Below are positions 22,141-35,627 of a DNA stretch of 64,000 nt, in pieces. Under the pieces are notes generated by a model that was not told the origin of the DNA, made no database searches, and saw only the letters and a program-made list of their open reading frames with translations. The number at the start of each line of letters is the position of its first letter. The stretch's first letter is position 1. The position numbers and the translations under genes are program-made. The DNA comes from Artocarpus heterophyllus. Taxonomy: Eukaryota > Streptophyta > Magnoliopsida > Rosales > Moraceae. Location of the stretch: contig CM046330.1 of assembly GCA_025403435.1 (NCBI GenBank), forward strand, positions 14,716,239 through 14,780,238, in the 5' to 3' direction.

Positions 22141-24373
22141 ATCTTTGTTATTTATACAGTGTCTTTGGTAATTAAAAATATTTTTTTGTTATGTACTCTT
22201 TGTTTTTCTAAATATTTCATTTTGATTTTCTCAACACCCAACTTTCTTTTTCCTCCCTATCTAAACCTAACTACCCTCTCAATATATACACATCCTCATA
22301 TGCGCTCCAATTTCTCATATTCATGTCATCCAGGTCATTTTTGTTGTTGTTGGTCTTAAAGTTCTAATTGCTTTTGTCTTCCATTAATTTTCTCTATTTG
22401 ATCATATGTAATATCTGGTTTCTCTATTTCCAATATCAAGTAAGGAATCGTTCATAGAAAATAACATTTAGTGAAACCATCACCTAAAAAATCGGGGAAC
22501 GTTCATGTTTGATCACCAAGAATCAAGAGATGAATAAGGAAAAGCGTACCTCTGACTAATTACTCTTTAGAGTTGTGCGGTTTGCCTTTTAGATCAACAC
22601 GTTCTTTAGCATTCTCTTTGCTCTCTTTGATGATGCGATGTCAGAAATAATGTAATGTAACGTATGATCTGGGGACTATAACCAATATATATAGATAATT
22701 TCCTTGTTATCTTTTTGTATTTTTATTTTAGCCCATCATAAAAGTAGAAATTACCCTTAAGTCTTTTCACATTAAAAGCTCACATCCTATCAGATACATT
22801 AAAACTCAAATTACCCAAACCTTAAAAGACCACTTTTAAATAAGCTTAACCTTATATGACAGTCCGCAACTTATAACTATCCACATATGAGCCTAACATT
22901 GGATTATGAATCCAACAATCGTTAGTTAAGTGTTTTCTTATCTTCCTTTTTCTCCTGTTCCTATCTGTGAAAAATAACATTATCTTTGTTTTGTTTCGTA
23001 GTAATATTGTGCTAGTAACTGCCATCCATGCATAGAAAACCCCTCAATATTCCTCCATTTCTCTTTATCAAACATATAGAAATACATCAATAGCTAAAAA
23101 AACCTTGAAAATGAAAATTTAAGAACACAAATACTACTTGTCATAACTGCATCAAATAAATAAATAAAAAGGAACTACTATCTTTTCCCCAAAAATCAAA
23201 GAGATATACACAAAGTACCGTTATTTTTTACGCATTTTATTTTAGAAATTATATGTCTACTAACTTGGGAGGAAAGATTTGATTAAATAGATCCCACTTT
23301 GACACAAATGATCTTATAATATATATTCGTAGAGCCACTTACAAACAAGAGTAGACGACCGACCCTTTGACATGATATAAAATTTTATAAAACATGTGTT
23401 TTTAAAACTATATCCCAAACTTCTCTTAAATTCTAAAATCTCTTGTATTTTTCATGCCCTAATAATTCAGCCACATCTCTGCCTCTAATTTTTCTGACTT
23501 CGCCCTTAAAATATATAATTGCTAGAAAGTTAGCTACCACTGTCTTTATGAACTGTGACAAAACGTGAAGGGCGTTACGAAACTATGAGCCCACTCTAGC
23601 GGTATCATTTGGTTCTTTTGATCAGTCAAATTTTAGATAAAGTTGATCAACGTTGGTGATCTGGAATCCGTGTTTTTCTTTCTTCTTTTTCTTATACGCG
23701 TTCCGCGTCTTAAATGATCATCATTGAAAACTAAACTTAAGCACAGAGTCAAAACTCGGTAGGGGTGATGATGATGACGCTAGTTTCATTAGTGATGTTT
23801 GTGATGATGAATATATGATAATGTCCTTAATTTGTTTTTTCTTTATTTCTTACAATTTTTTTTGAATGTTTTATTTTTTATAAGTTTACATATTATTGAC
23901 AATATATTTATAAATTTTTTTCTCTTTTCAGTTACGTCAGTTCCCTTTAATTCATTTGGAACTTTGAACTATTATGTTATTTTAGTAAATAGATATACTT
24001 AATTTCTCTGCTTGTTTGTCATCTTACGCTATTACACCAAGACTTTGATTATGATATAAATAGTGAATATATCATGTATAATAAACTTGACTAAGAGAAA
24101 CTAGAAACATGTAGTTTTATTTTTTTTTATTTTTTATTTTTTATGAGTTATCAACTGTCTGGTAGGATAATGTATTAATATACACACGCTTGCATACATA
24201 AGCAAACACACATACACACGTCTACAGTACAAATTGCGATTGATAATTCATAATAAGAGAAACTTATGCAATTGAGATCAAACCTAGATATTAATCTTTT
24301 GAACGATACAAAATGAAAATTTTTGTAGTATTTGGTACATAGGTTTCCCTGTTTGAAGCTATGCTCTCAACTT

Positions 24374-25125
24374 GGACGGCGCAGTATGGTAAGGGCCCGA
24401 CATGAGCATCTTAAGGGCCTAGCATGGGCTAGGTTTGGTGTAACTTTTGAGTACAAAGCATGTTAAGAGCATGGTACGGTAAAGGCCCGGCATCAACACG
24501 AGTACGTTAAAAGCACAATTGGGGTCCAATTATAAGCACGATTAAAATATACAATTTAAAACTAATTTTACTAGGATATTTTATATTTTTATAAATATTT
24601 TTTTTATAAAGAAGTTCTAAATTTTTAATAGATTTGTTTAAAAAAACAAGAAAAAAGATCAAATAGATTCTTTGTTGTTGATAAATTGCCAATTGCCAAT
24701 ATATACTTACCCTCTTTGATTTATATGAAAAACTAAATAATAGAAACCACACAGTATAAGATTCTACAATGTTGTTACCTTTATAAAAAGATTTTTTTTT
24801 TTATTAATAATGCATTTTTTTATGATTTAGTGTTTTCATTTTTTTTTAGAGTCAATATTAGGCAGGAGAAATATACATTAAGAGCTAAAAGTACAATAAA
24901 AAGCATGAACATCGATACAGGCATGAGCACGGCCCAAACACTTTATAGGCATGACTCATTAATAAATGAGCCATAAGCTGAGCTTGACGTCATAAAAATT
25001 AAATGGGTTGGACCTAGCACAGCACGATAAATAAATAGGCAGGCCAAGCATAACTCGAGGCACACTTGGGCCTAAATTAAATGGGCTGGGCAGGCCCAGC
25101 CCATTTAACATCTCTAATATCGAGC
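24374..25125. mobile_element. Probable degraded DNA transposon with GGCCC/GGGCC-rich ends
   Basis: The left part repeats GGGCCCGACATGAGCA/GGCCCGGCAT-like units. The right part contains palindromic GGGCTGGGCAGGCCCAGCCC near 25083-25102. Both ends are far richer in GGCCC than the surroundings, a pattern of some plant hAT-like elements. No transposase and no sure TSD. Confidence 0.4.
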
Positions 25126-26122
25126 AGCACGCACAAGGAATCGCAACTATCAGCCAAACCTCAAAGGCCAATTGGATAGACACAAATAATTGCCATAGTC
25201 TTAAAAAATATATGTCAATTCAGTTCGTTATCATATTTTAAATAATTATTTACTACATTTTTTTTAAAAAATTATCATGCATGTTAATTGTGTATCTTAA
25301 TAAATAGCTCTTTCTTTGTGTGTAGCTTATGTGGATTTTTTTTTTCACATTAAAAAATGATCAATGAGTATGAACAATTAACTATTTGCAAGTAGATTAC
25401 CTTAATCTTTAAGCAAGTATATTTTTTGCCTTCTTAAAGTCTATCCAAACTTTTATATATTTATGTGTCGACAATTTGGTCACAACTTGTATTTGTCAAG
25501 CACGCTTGGCATGACATTGGGCTTTACCTGGATTTTTCCTAAACAATATATACGCGCTAATAATACTTTGTATACTCTACATAATTAATTAATATAAACA
25601 CTTGATTCATCCTATGAAGGTGGCTAATTTTTTTCCCTCGTACGTACCAGCTCTATTTCTATACATTTCAGCTATAAATTGTCAAGGCTAATTGTAAAGG
25701 GGATAATTAGGCCGTTTAAAAACCGAAGTTTAAACCAAGAGTTTAACTAAAAGATTTGAAATTCAATTTTTGTGTGAAAAATAATTTAATTGGATTGAAC
25801 CACAACTTCATAGTTTGACTACGTTGTCAAACATCCGAGCTACAAGTACTGCTTCAAATTAGTCTTGCATGAATGAAATTTGTCGATTGATTTTGAAAGT
25901 TGATAAATTTGTTTTTAAGCTGTAACTTTAGGGTTTCTACTTTTAGAACGAATCTGATCAATTGCTGCACTGGTTTTCCCCTATTATTTGAGCCACGCTG
26001 AAACTCATGTTTCAGGTCTTTATATTAATACTAATGCCAAAAGATTGGTGCCTGCCAAGTTGAGCCTCAACTTTGGTCCACCAGAAATCTAAAATTCTGT
26101 GGTACTTGCGTGGAAGTCTAAG

Positions 26123-26196
26123 CCTCTCTCTCTCTCTCTCTCTAGATATATATATATATAGCATGCGTGTGTGTGTATCTATATATATATATATGA
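26123..26196. repeat. (CT)n-(AT)n-(GT)n compound microsatellite
   Basis: About eleven CT units, then AT units, then GTGTGTGT and a second AT run. Confidence 0.9.
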
Positions 26197-28015
26197 ATTC
26201 TTGCTAGCCAACATGCTAAGTCTTTTTTTCCCCTTATGTTCCCCATTTTACATCTAAACATTTATTTAATATTTGCTCTTGACTGGTCAGCGCTCTGCAG
26301 AAAGCTTATGAATGTTAATCAACAAATTAAACTTTTAAATCATCACTACTATGTTATTTCCAATAAAAAGTATTATCATTAAGCATTTTGGCTGTAATTA
26401 GATTTTATTGTGGTTAAATTGCCGACTAGATTTCTGTAATTTAATAGAGATTACATCTCTATAACGTAATAATTAAAAACTTTAATACAAATAGTAAAAT
26501 GAAAATTTTGCATGCAATGTAAATATTCCTATAGAATTTCAAGACATTAGAACGCAATAAGCACGTAATTACTTCTTTTAAATAATAGAAAAGAAAAATT
26601 TATATACACATATTCTATATTTTGAATTTATTAAAAAAAACCATCTTATGTATTAGAGCTCATTAAGTATATACTATTACATTTGAAGCGGTACCAAATA
26701 CAAACTAGCAATCAATGCTCAAGTCTCAGAAGAAAAAAAAAATTATATATTTAAAAATTGAAAACATAATAAAAAAGAAAATTTTTGTTATAATAGAAAA
26801 AAGCAGATAGTATATGACTTTAGATTTTTTTCTTTAGTTGTTTGTTTTAAATTTCTGCAGTCCAAAACTATAAAAAAAAGGACAAATTCAAGGGATAATT
26901 TGCAAAAGAAATAAAGTTTAGAGACTAAAATATTATATTCATATGTAGTTCAGAAACTAATAGCGCTATCCCTTCCAATAATTGACAAGAATTCTCTCTA
27001 GAGGAATATTGTTCATTTTTTAGTTGCTCTAGATTGAAAATTTTTTATAGTTGACATGTATATATATATTTACCTATGTACGTAAGTGCATGTAATATTT
27101 AAAAATATAATATAGATTTATGTACCTGATATATTCCAAGGGCTGCTAATCATTAATATGCATAATTAACAAACTGATTAACAATAATGAAAGTTTTGAT
27201 GATGATAATAACTATTAGCTAGTGTTTTTTTTTTTTGGGGGGCTAAAAGACAATTAGAACAAAGAAAGTACGAATGCGTAGTTGTTGTGTCTGTTTGATG
27301 TTGAACTTCAATTTCTTCCTATTTTGCAATTGCTTCTATGACAAAAGATGACTTTTCAAATGTAACCAAAAGTAAATTTATATTAACAATGGCTAAATGA
27401 AACGGTAGAGTGTAATTAAAGTAATTAAAACTTAAGAATAAAATAAGGAAGATAATATTCAAAATGGTACTTGAAAAAAGGAAGGAGGACTTTAAAGCCG
27501 CCAATATTTGACATTAATCTTTTACTATTCTTCAATATAAATCAGTTGCAGTCAAATATTGACATAGGCACTTTATGATTAAATTAAGTTAACCAGTTGA
27601 CAGTTTTTTCTTTTTTCTTTTTTAACTTAGGACAGAGTACGAACAGATTTAAACTCTACATTTTATATAGTTGAGTAATATGAGGATTTATCGTTTTGTA
27701 ACCACAAATTAAACAATTCATAGATTACCAACGTCTAGCTAGTTCAGTTCGTAGGGGCTGTTTCACTTAAGCAAATTAGTTGAGCTAAAACCATTCAAAC
27801 CTTGAAGGGCCCTTAAAAGTTTGTGCTGTTCGTGGTGGGCTTAGATACTCGGGGTTTCAAAAAAAAAAACAAATCATAGATTTTTTTAATTTCTTTTTAT
27901 ATTTTTTTTTTTTTTGCATAACAGTACGTTGAGCATTAATTAGAATGACTGGCATGTATTGTATTAATAAAAGTCTTCGTTTTTCCGGTTCCTGTTGCTT
28001 TCGTCAATTATAGTC

Positions 28016-28017
<2 letters not shown>

Positions 28018-28046
<29 letters not shown>
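28018..28046. repeat. (TAA)n microsatellite
   Basis: Nine to ten uninterrupted trinucleotide units. Confidence 0.92.
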
Positions 28047-28048
<2 letters not shown>

Positions 28049-30096
28049 GAAGCATATTGAGAACTGAACCGCTAACATAGGTCATTAATAAGATTAAAGG
28101 TAAACATATTTAAAAGGTCAATTATAAAACTATACTTCTTAGTTTTAATTATTTATCAATTTATCTATATATTTTTTAAAAACTACAAAAATATGCTTTG
28201 AATATAAAGAACTAGTTTCAATTTACCCCTTGTAGACTTTTTTTGATAGAAAAACATGGAGCTATAAAAATACTTTTAATTAAATCAAATTTGTTTATAA
28301 AATATATTTTCTTCGCACGAAATTTTTTAAGAAATATTTTTACATTTAAAAAGCCATGAAACTTAAGGTTTTTTTTTTTAAATAAGATGTTTTGTTTTAA
28401 GATTTTTTATTTTTTAAATTTATAAAATATATTTTTCATAATTATTTAATAGTATTTATGTTGTTTAATTTGCCTTTTTTTTTTTCTATTCATAGGGAGG
28501 AAATTAGAATTAGCTTTTTAAATTGAAAGATATCTTTGTGGTTTTTGAAAACGAATGAATAAATTAAAAAATAGTTAAAGTAAGAGGTATAATTATATAA
28601 TTTAATCTTATATTTGATAACACGGTCATGCATAGCGTAAATTATATATGTACTTCATTTATTGAACTGGTGCACGTTGCATAGGCAACGATGGATATTC
28701 AGTTTGGTAATATATGTGTTGTTAAATGAGTCTGACAATGCCTACAGTTTTTATGAGTTACATTTTCTATAACAATGTGTGTTAACAACAATTGATAATA
28801 TGGTATGATAAGAATTCAACTTCATTAGTTATCATAATTTTTTTAGCAAATCATCCAATTTGTGACAATAATTAAATTTATATCAAACGATTAATAATAC
28901 TAATACCCATTAGAAATGCAATAATTAAAATCATATTTATATACATACACACACGTAACTTGTTAAACCCTTGTCTTGAATATTTATCAGGAAAGCAAAA
29001 TTTTAGAAGGACTAGGGGATGTTACATGTCAAAATGTTTAAGCAAATACCAACCCACCGTTAAACCCCTATATATATTAATGGACCTTAGCAGTCATAAA
29101 TTGTGAGCAAATAACGTTGACATTTCAAGCAACATAGGCAGTGCGGAAGGAAGTCTTTATTGGGCATGCAGTAACTCAATTTCCTTGCTCTTTTTTTTTT
29201 TTTTTTTAAGGGAACTTTCCTTGCTCCAATAAATAAATAAAAAAAAAAGCAAAAATAAGCTCGATTTCCTTGCATGCTTTTTTGGGAGATAAAAACTCCA
29301 AAGCATATAATTTTTTTTATTCCCACTATACAATTAGTTTATAAAAAAAAAATTATACATGGTAATTAGTTAATCTTTTTTTCTTGTTTATATTCATCAT
29401 GAATTTCCTTCATGCGAATCTATATATACTCATGAATCATGATGCACACAACTTATTCACATTTTTTTTTCTTTTTTTTAAGGGAACTTATTCACATATA
29501 TTTGAATAGCGTGTTTGTTGTCTTTCCTTATCTCCTGCTCTCAGTCTTCGTCAAACACCTATAATTGGAAAAAGTCTACTAGATTTTTTATAAACTTATG
29601 AGATGTGATTTATTAAAAAAAAAGTCTAAAAAATATATAAAAGATCATTCTCACCCACTAATTCAATAAATTTTCATCATTTTTTTTATAAATTTATAAG
29701 ATTTTACTTTAGTTCAAGATTTATAAAACAAATTCTCATCCACTAATTTGAATGCATTCTGATTAATATATAATTTTATAGATAGATATTTGCCACCTAA
29801 ATTATTTCTATTATAATATTACAACAACATGTATATTATATTTCTAACTCAAGCCTGATACAGTCTTTACAAGAAAGAAATAGTGATGATAGTCAGTTTG
29901 AACCTAAAATACGGTAACAATTCTAATTTTATTAAAAAATGATAGTGTGACAAAACTGAATTGAACCAAACCAAAACCTTCCAAGGGACTTTAAGGAAAT
30001 AGGAATTCAAGTAAAAGGGGAAAAAACAATTAGCAAGCCATGTTTGCGTCCAATCTTTTCCTTCTTTCATTCTACAAATTCCCCTCTTCGTCATTC

Positions 30097-30105
30097 TATA
30101 TAAAG
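30097..30105 (+). promoter_or_regulatory. TATA box of the PME gene
   Basis: TATATAAAG lies 119 bases before the ATG at 30224. Transcription would start near 30130, giving a ~95-nt leader. The box sits in CT-rich, relatively G-poor DNA typical of plant core promoters. Confidence 0.6.
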
Positions 30106-30223
30106 CAGCCACACCCAATCCATAAAACTTCATACAAACCCCAACAAAAGCAATAGCAATATTCTCAAACACCCAATAATTATACTTCCTTGTTTTGTCT
30201 CATTAAGATTTAGGCCATAAAAA

Positions 30224-33200
30224 ATGGTCGTTCAAGCTCAAAACTACACCATAATAACACTATCTCTATTCTTCCTTCTCTATCTTTCCCCAACCAATAT
30301 TCTTGGCTATTCTCCCCAAGAGGTGAAATTTTGGTGTAGCCAAACACCCCACCCCCAACCATGTGAGTACTTCCTTAGCACCAATCTTAATATTGATCGC
30401 ACACCCATCAAACAAAAGTCGGACTTTTTCAAATTATCAGCCAAACTAGCGTTAGACCAAGCCATGCACGCCCATAGCAATGTCTTCTCTGTGGGCACCA
30501 AGTGTAGGAGCCCGCAAGAGAAGGCTGCTTGGGCTGATTGCCTTGAGCTCTATGAGTCCACAGTCCTAAGGCTCAACAAAACCGCCGAACCCACTTCCAA
30601 GTGCACCCAAGACGACCTCCAGACCTGGCTCAGCACAGCCCTCACCAACCTCGAGACGTGCCAAGCCGGGCTTCTCGAGATGGGCGTCTCGGACTATCTC
30701 CTCCCCTTTATGTCCAATAATGTCTCCAACCTTATTAGCAACTCTCTGGCTATAAACAGATCCCCAAATGAACCCGATAACGAGTATGACAACGGGTTTC
30801 CCACCTGGGTCAAGCCCGGTGACCGAAAGCTATTGCAGTCTTCGTCGTCACCAGCTTCTAAGGCCAATGTTGTGGTGGCCCAGGACGGGTCCGGGCACTA
30901 CAGCACCGTGAACGAGGCGATAAGTGCCGCAAAAGGGAGTGGGAGGTTTGTGATATATGTGAAGGCAGGGAGGTACAAGGAGAATGTTGAGATAAATGTG
31001 AAGAATATTATGTTGATTGGTGATGGTATTGGGAAAACTGTTATTACGGGAAGCAGGAGTGTTGGTGGTGGTTCTACGACGTTCAAGTCAGCAACTGTTG
31101 GTAAGCATGCATTAGTTGACATTGTTATTAACTAGAGCAAAATGTCCCCATAATTAATTACTTTGCTTAGCCAAAAAAAAGGGTTGCTGAAAAAAATGAA
31201 TATTATTATTGGTAGTGGCAGAGCCAGCCTTGAAGGCATACACTATTTTCTTAAAAAATAGAAAAAAGAATTAAAAATATAAAAAAATTATTACAATATT
31301 TTCCAAAGGCTATAAAAAAAAAATAATTAATTTGTACAATTATAAAACATACTATAAGACGTGATGCCCAGTTCAGTGAGGAAGTAAATCCAAAACTGGG
31401 TGAGGGCAAATTACAAGCTAAAAATTCTTTCAAGTTAATATTTTGTTTGGGTAATTTTCATTTTTATACCTTGTATTTTAAGATTTTATAAATTTCATAC
31501 TTTGTATTTTGAACTTTAACACTATTACACTTACATGTTTTAAATTCATGTTAAATTCTTATATTTTTTAAGTTAAAGTTTGATTTTGATTTTTCAAAAT
31601 ACTTAAATGTCCTTCATATTTTAGAAATTTTAGCTTTTTCTTAAACTTTTTTTCATGTATTTTTTACTTTTTCCTTTATAAAATTCTTGAATATCATTTA
31701 CATTTTAAAATTTTTAGCTTTTTCTCAAAATTTTTTTTTATGTATTTTTCAGTTCCTTTAAGGGTGTTAAGGCCTTTTGTGGTCAAAATCAAACTTTGAT
31801 ATGAAAAAAAAATAAATAAGAATTTAATATAAATTTAAAATGTGAAGGAATAAAAGTTTTAAAGTTTAAAATACAAAGTATGATTTTTTGATAACCTTAA
31901 AATACAGAGTATAAAAAAATAAAAATATCCCTATTTTGTTTTCCTATTTTGTGTAAAGCAAAAGTAAGTGAAGACAGACGCCTTTAACCTTTAAAAAACC
32001 CTATCACTTTTACTCGGTTTTAAGTTTTAAGAAGAATTGATGTCCAATTGACCTGGTTACGTGGTAATGGTCTTGAAAATTCTACATTTGACGTAGTCAT
32101 GCGTAGGTGATAACTGATACGTGCGATTCTATTCGCTCTAATTAGATTTGGGTTTAAATTTCCTAATAAAATAAATTATAGCATGTTAATTGATGTCGTC
32201 TTAAACGTTGAGTATTAAATAAATAAGAAAGTCACCAACGACTTGTGGGATTGAGTGGCAAAGAATTCATTCTCCTTTGAGGAAGGTCTCGAGTTTGAGT
32301 CTCCTGTATGAAAAGACAGGCGTTGGGAGAGCTTTCTTTCACAGGTCTGATCCGGTTTGACTTTGGATTAATCGAGGTCTAATGTGGCTCCGAATACTGG
32401 AGGTCTTAGGTAAAAAAATAATAAAGTTGCCATGAAGAGTTGATTTATAACAAAATAGCACACCATTGGTTTTTTCTTTTTTTTTTTCTCTCTTTTAATA
32501 TATGATATATTGTGTTACAAATAAGAGAATATTGTATGTGTTGCAAGTTTAACCAGTTAAAAAAATTAAAGATAAAGAAGAGACCTGGTTTATACAAGTT
32601 TGAATATCTACGGCTTGAGAATTTAGGAACTCCTTTGTCTCCAAATATCGGGCCAATAGATTTTGTTAAATCACTATCCATAGAAATAAACACAATATTC
32701 ATTATATCTTTGTCTTATCAATTAATTGTTAAAGTCCTCTAAGAATCTGACATGCGAAATAGTCTCCTCTTTTTGATGTAAATGCTTAATTAAGTATATT
32801 GAAAAAGACCCATAAAAAAAAGTATATTGAAATTGACAGCATAGATAGTTCATACTTTTCTTATTAGGCGATGTCCTAAGAACTATTAGCTACAAGTCCT
32901 TTTTGGTTATGAAGTCTGCCACGTGTCTTCTTAATATTTGATCCCCTAATTTTGTTAGGCACCTTAAGAGTTGAAAATAAATCTGTTCTATCCTCCAAAT
33001 TTCTTTTTTAAGTCAGCAACCTTTTTTTTCCCGCCTAAAATATTAATATAGATGATGTAGTTTCATATATCCTACTGTGATAATGCCAAACACATCTTTA
33101 TAAGGAATTTACTGGGTAAGGTACATTGATACATTTTTATTGATATTAGATTTGGTCAAAATATTTAAAATAAAAAATGTAAAACTAAACGACCGATACA

Positions 33201-34098
33201 AATCTAACGGTTTGGTTTTTAACAGAATGTACCCCATCAAAACAAGAAATCTCATAAATGTTGATATTTAGGCTTAAAAAAGGTTTAGTTAACAGGTAAA
33301 TTATTTGGGTTACTATTTACAATTTGCAAACAATTTTTAGGGGAAAAAAATTATATTTGTCAACTAATTCGTCGGTAATAATAATTTTCAAATTTTTTTT
33401 CAATTTTAAATCTTAATGCAGCTGTTGTTGGAGATGGATTTATTGCTCAAGCCATCACATTCCAAAATACAGCCGGACCATCCAACCATCAAGCCGTGGC
33501 ATTGCGGTCGGGTTCAGATCAATCCGTATTCTATGAATGCAGCTTTGAAGGGTACCAAGACACCCTCTACGTCCTCTCTGGAAGACAATTCTATAGGGCA
33601 TGTGACATTTATGGCACGGTGGACTTTATATTTGGTAATGCCGCGGTGGTGTTACAAAATTGCAACATTTACGCCCGTAACCCCCCTAACAAAATCAACA
33701 CCATCACTGCACAAGGCCGGACCGACCCGAATCAAAATACCGGAATCTCAATTCACAATTGCAAGGTTACGGCTGCTTCCACATTGTCATCGTCAGTTAA
33801 AACATATTTAGGAAGACCATGGAAAGAGTACTCAAGGACAGTTTTCATGAAAACTTACCTTGATAGCTTAATTAATCCAGCGGGTTGGCTTGCATGGAGC
33901 GGTAATTTTGCCCTAGAGACTCTGTATTACGCCGAGTATGCAAACACCGGACCCGGTTCGTCTACGTCGAACCGGGTCAAATGGGCCGGTTACCATGTGA
34001 TTGGTGCGTCTGAGGCTTCAAAATTCACCGTGGGCAACTTCATTGCAGGTGATTCTTGGTTGCCAGCTACCAATGTCCCTTACACATCCGGCCTTTAA
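30224..34098 (+). CDS. PME17: Type I pectin methylesterase (PMEI pro-region plus catalytic domain), two exons
   Basis: Exons 30224-31100 and 33422-34098 (donor GTAAGC, acceptor GCAG, phase 1) give 517 residues. A signal peptide (about 1-28) precedes a PMEI domain (about 35-185). RKLL at 201-204 is the usual subtilase processing site, and the catalytic beta-helix follows. All five family segments are intact: GRYKE 249-253, QAVAL 316-320, QDTL 338-341, DFIFG 360-364 and LGRPW 422-426. These include the two catalytic Asp (339, 360), the oxyanion-hole Gln (316, 338) and the Arg (424). The enzyme removes methyl esters from homogalacturonan in the cell wall; the pro-region keeps it inactive until Golgi cleavage. 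Sequence style (WCSQTPHPQPCEYF, WVKPGDRKLLQSS) and the TSGL ending match the Arabidopsis PME17 clade. Possible poly(A) signal AATAAA at 34201-34206. Looks functional. Confidence 0.93.
31449..31931. mobile_element. Mutator-like MITE, 483 bp, long TIRs, 10-bp TSD
   Basis: The ends form ~70-bp imperfect inverted repeats (left GGGTAATTTTCATTTTTATA, right ...AAAAATATCCC). Flanks TATTTTGTTT at 31439-31448 and 31932-31941 are identical, 9-10 bp, as expected for Mutator-like transposition. The interior is AT-rich with no transposase. It lies within the PME intron. Confidence 0.8.
32238..32422 (+). mobile_element. tRNA-derived SINE in the PME intron
   Basis: A pol III-like A box (GGGATTGAGTGGC) and B box (GTCTCGAGTTTGAGTCTC) are spaced as in a tRNA. 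A tRNA-unrelated body ending GGCTCCGAATACTGG and a short A-rich tail follow; the style recalls plant Au-type SINEs. Imperfect flanking repeats AAAGTCACCA (32228-32237) and AAAGTTGCCA (32423-32432) could be the TSD. Confidence 0.6.
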
Positions 34099-34200
34099 TT
34101 TCTACCTTGTGCAATTTCTATATTAAATTGTGTACCGTGTAGCTAAAATTAGAAACAGGACTTTTCCTGGGTCTGAAGTGTTTTTTTTTTTTTTTTTTCA

Positions 34201-34206
34201 AATAAA
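34201..34206 (+). terminator. Candidate poly(A) signal of the PME gene
   Basis: AATAAA about 100 bases after the stop codon, preceded by a T-rich run. Confidence 0.45.
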
Positions 34207-35025
34207 GTGAAACAATAATGGAGTCTAGATTTAATTAATAATTCTTAGAATTAAAGTTGGTGTGGAAAGAAGACAAAGAGCTTGGCCACTTAAATGTTTC
34301 CTTAAGGAAGTGTACAAAGGTCATTCTTTGTGGATGTGTATGAGTAATGGTCAATTGTTATGTTTCTTTCCTTTGTATTGTGGGATAGCATTGGATTACT
34401 ATGGTTACGATTTATCTCCTTTTCTTTAATATTCTTGAGAGAAGCTAACTTTTCTAGTTAGTTATTTGGGTATCAACATCATAGACCAAAACTTTAGATA
34501 TATTTTGTTCAGTCAAAATAATAATAATAATAATGAGGAAGAAAGAAAAATAAGAAGAAGAATGTAAAAGGATCTATCAGAAGAAAGAGTGAAAAATATT
34601 TTCATAGTCTACTAAAACGACTTGCGGACTAGATAATAAATAAATTGGTTGAATTAGTCGAAAACCTCCAGACTCTAAGATAAGCTCTTGAAAAATTTGT
34701 CCAAGTATCCTCGTTGACAATCAATAACCAACTAATCTCGTTTTGCATCTTGTAGCGACTTCTTGTCCCGTTCTTTGAAGGTTCTAACTTTTTATATCAT
34801 AGAGCCATACATTTCTATGTATAAGACACATTCTGTTCACATTATTTACATTCGAAACTTACAATAATAGGAGAACAGGACTGTCGTACAACTACTATTT
34901 TAATATATTGTTTATCTCTAAAAACCCTAACACGAGAGAGAGCCTCTAATACCAAATAAGGGAGAGAAAAAAAAAAGAGATTCACACGCACGATACCTAT
35001 AAATTAAGTGTTTGACATGGATATT

Positions 35026-35165
35026 AGAATCATTAGTTAAAACTGTAAATATTGTAACATATAGAGCTTTACACTGTAACAAATTTTTTTTTTTTGCTTT
35101 ACTGTAGCATATAAGAGTTTTAGATTGTTTCTAACTGAAAAATTAGTTAAAACCAACTAGTGCCA
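35026..35165. repeat. Dispersed MITE-like element, 'GAGAGCTTTACACTGTA' family
   Basis: Contains TAGAGCTTTACACTGTAACA and CTGTAGCATATAAGAG between AGTGTTTGACATGG and a TAGTGCCAAATAAG end. Confidence 0.5.
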
Positions 35166-35448
35166 AATAAGAAGTCGAGGGAAGAAAACATGGCACATGA
35201 ACCAACTTTTTTCGTTCCTTTTTTTTTTTTCCCTCTAGAAAATTCCACTAAATAGAAAGGTCGATTGTAACTTCTTTTGAAAAAAAATTCATACCGTGGG
35301 GCACTAACCGTATGATTTGAACTGTTTGATACTTTGTGACGTGGCTACAATGGTGTTGCCCAAAAAATTCTCTCATGATACCCCACCCATGTTTTACTTA
35401 CCGTTCGATGTGTATTGATCGGCTGTAATTAATTAAGGGTAGCATTAA

Positions 35449-35627
35449 GGGGGTGTTTGGCAGTGGTGGGAACCACTCATTTTCTACCACAATCTTAGTT
35501 ATGAACAGTGTAAAGCTCTCATATGCTACAGTAACAATTAAAAAATATATACTATAGTGTAAAACTCTCACATGCTACAGTAAAAGTGGTTCCCACCATT
35601 GATTCCCACCACTTTTCAAACACCCTA
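35449..35627. mobile_element. MITE with GGGTGTTTG inverted repeats, ~179 bp
   Basis: Left end GGGGGTGTTTGGCAGTGGTGGGAA pairs with the right end (reverse complement TAGGGTGTTTGAAAAGTGGTGGGAA). TAA at 35446-35448 and 35628-35630 would be a 3-bp Harbinger/Tourist-type TSD. The interior has the GTAAAGCTCTCATATGCTAC core, linking it to the dispersed family. Confidence 0.65.

Larger units (their letters stand above)
20917..24369. other. Intergenic DNA with an AAACGAC motif cluster
   Basis: No gene supported. 21299-21465 is a short dispersed element and 21590-22140 a dense cluster of AAACGA/TCGTTT motifs (both listed separately). The remainder, to 24370, is AT-rich without recognisable structure. 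Confidence 0.55.
25126..30096. other. Long AT-rich intergenic region
   Basis: No gene seen over ~5 kb. It contains a (CT)n(AT)n microsatellite (26123-26160), an (AAT)n microsatellite (28018-28046) and several poly-A/T runs, and ends at the promoter of the PME gene. Confidence 0.6.
31101..33421 (+). other. Intron of the PME gene
   Basis: 2.3 kb, GT...AG, with phase 1 restoring A-V-V-G-D-G-F across the junction. It has been enlarged by a Mutator-like MITE (31449-31931) and a SINE (32238-32422). Short ORFs at 32445-32742 are AT-rich noise. Confidence 0.85.

Noticed and set aside
33416..33811. 131-codon + strand frame overlapping the PME second exon
   Set aside because: It is in a different frame from the catalytic domain, which has all family signatures; this is a shadow.
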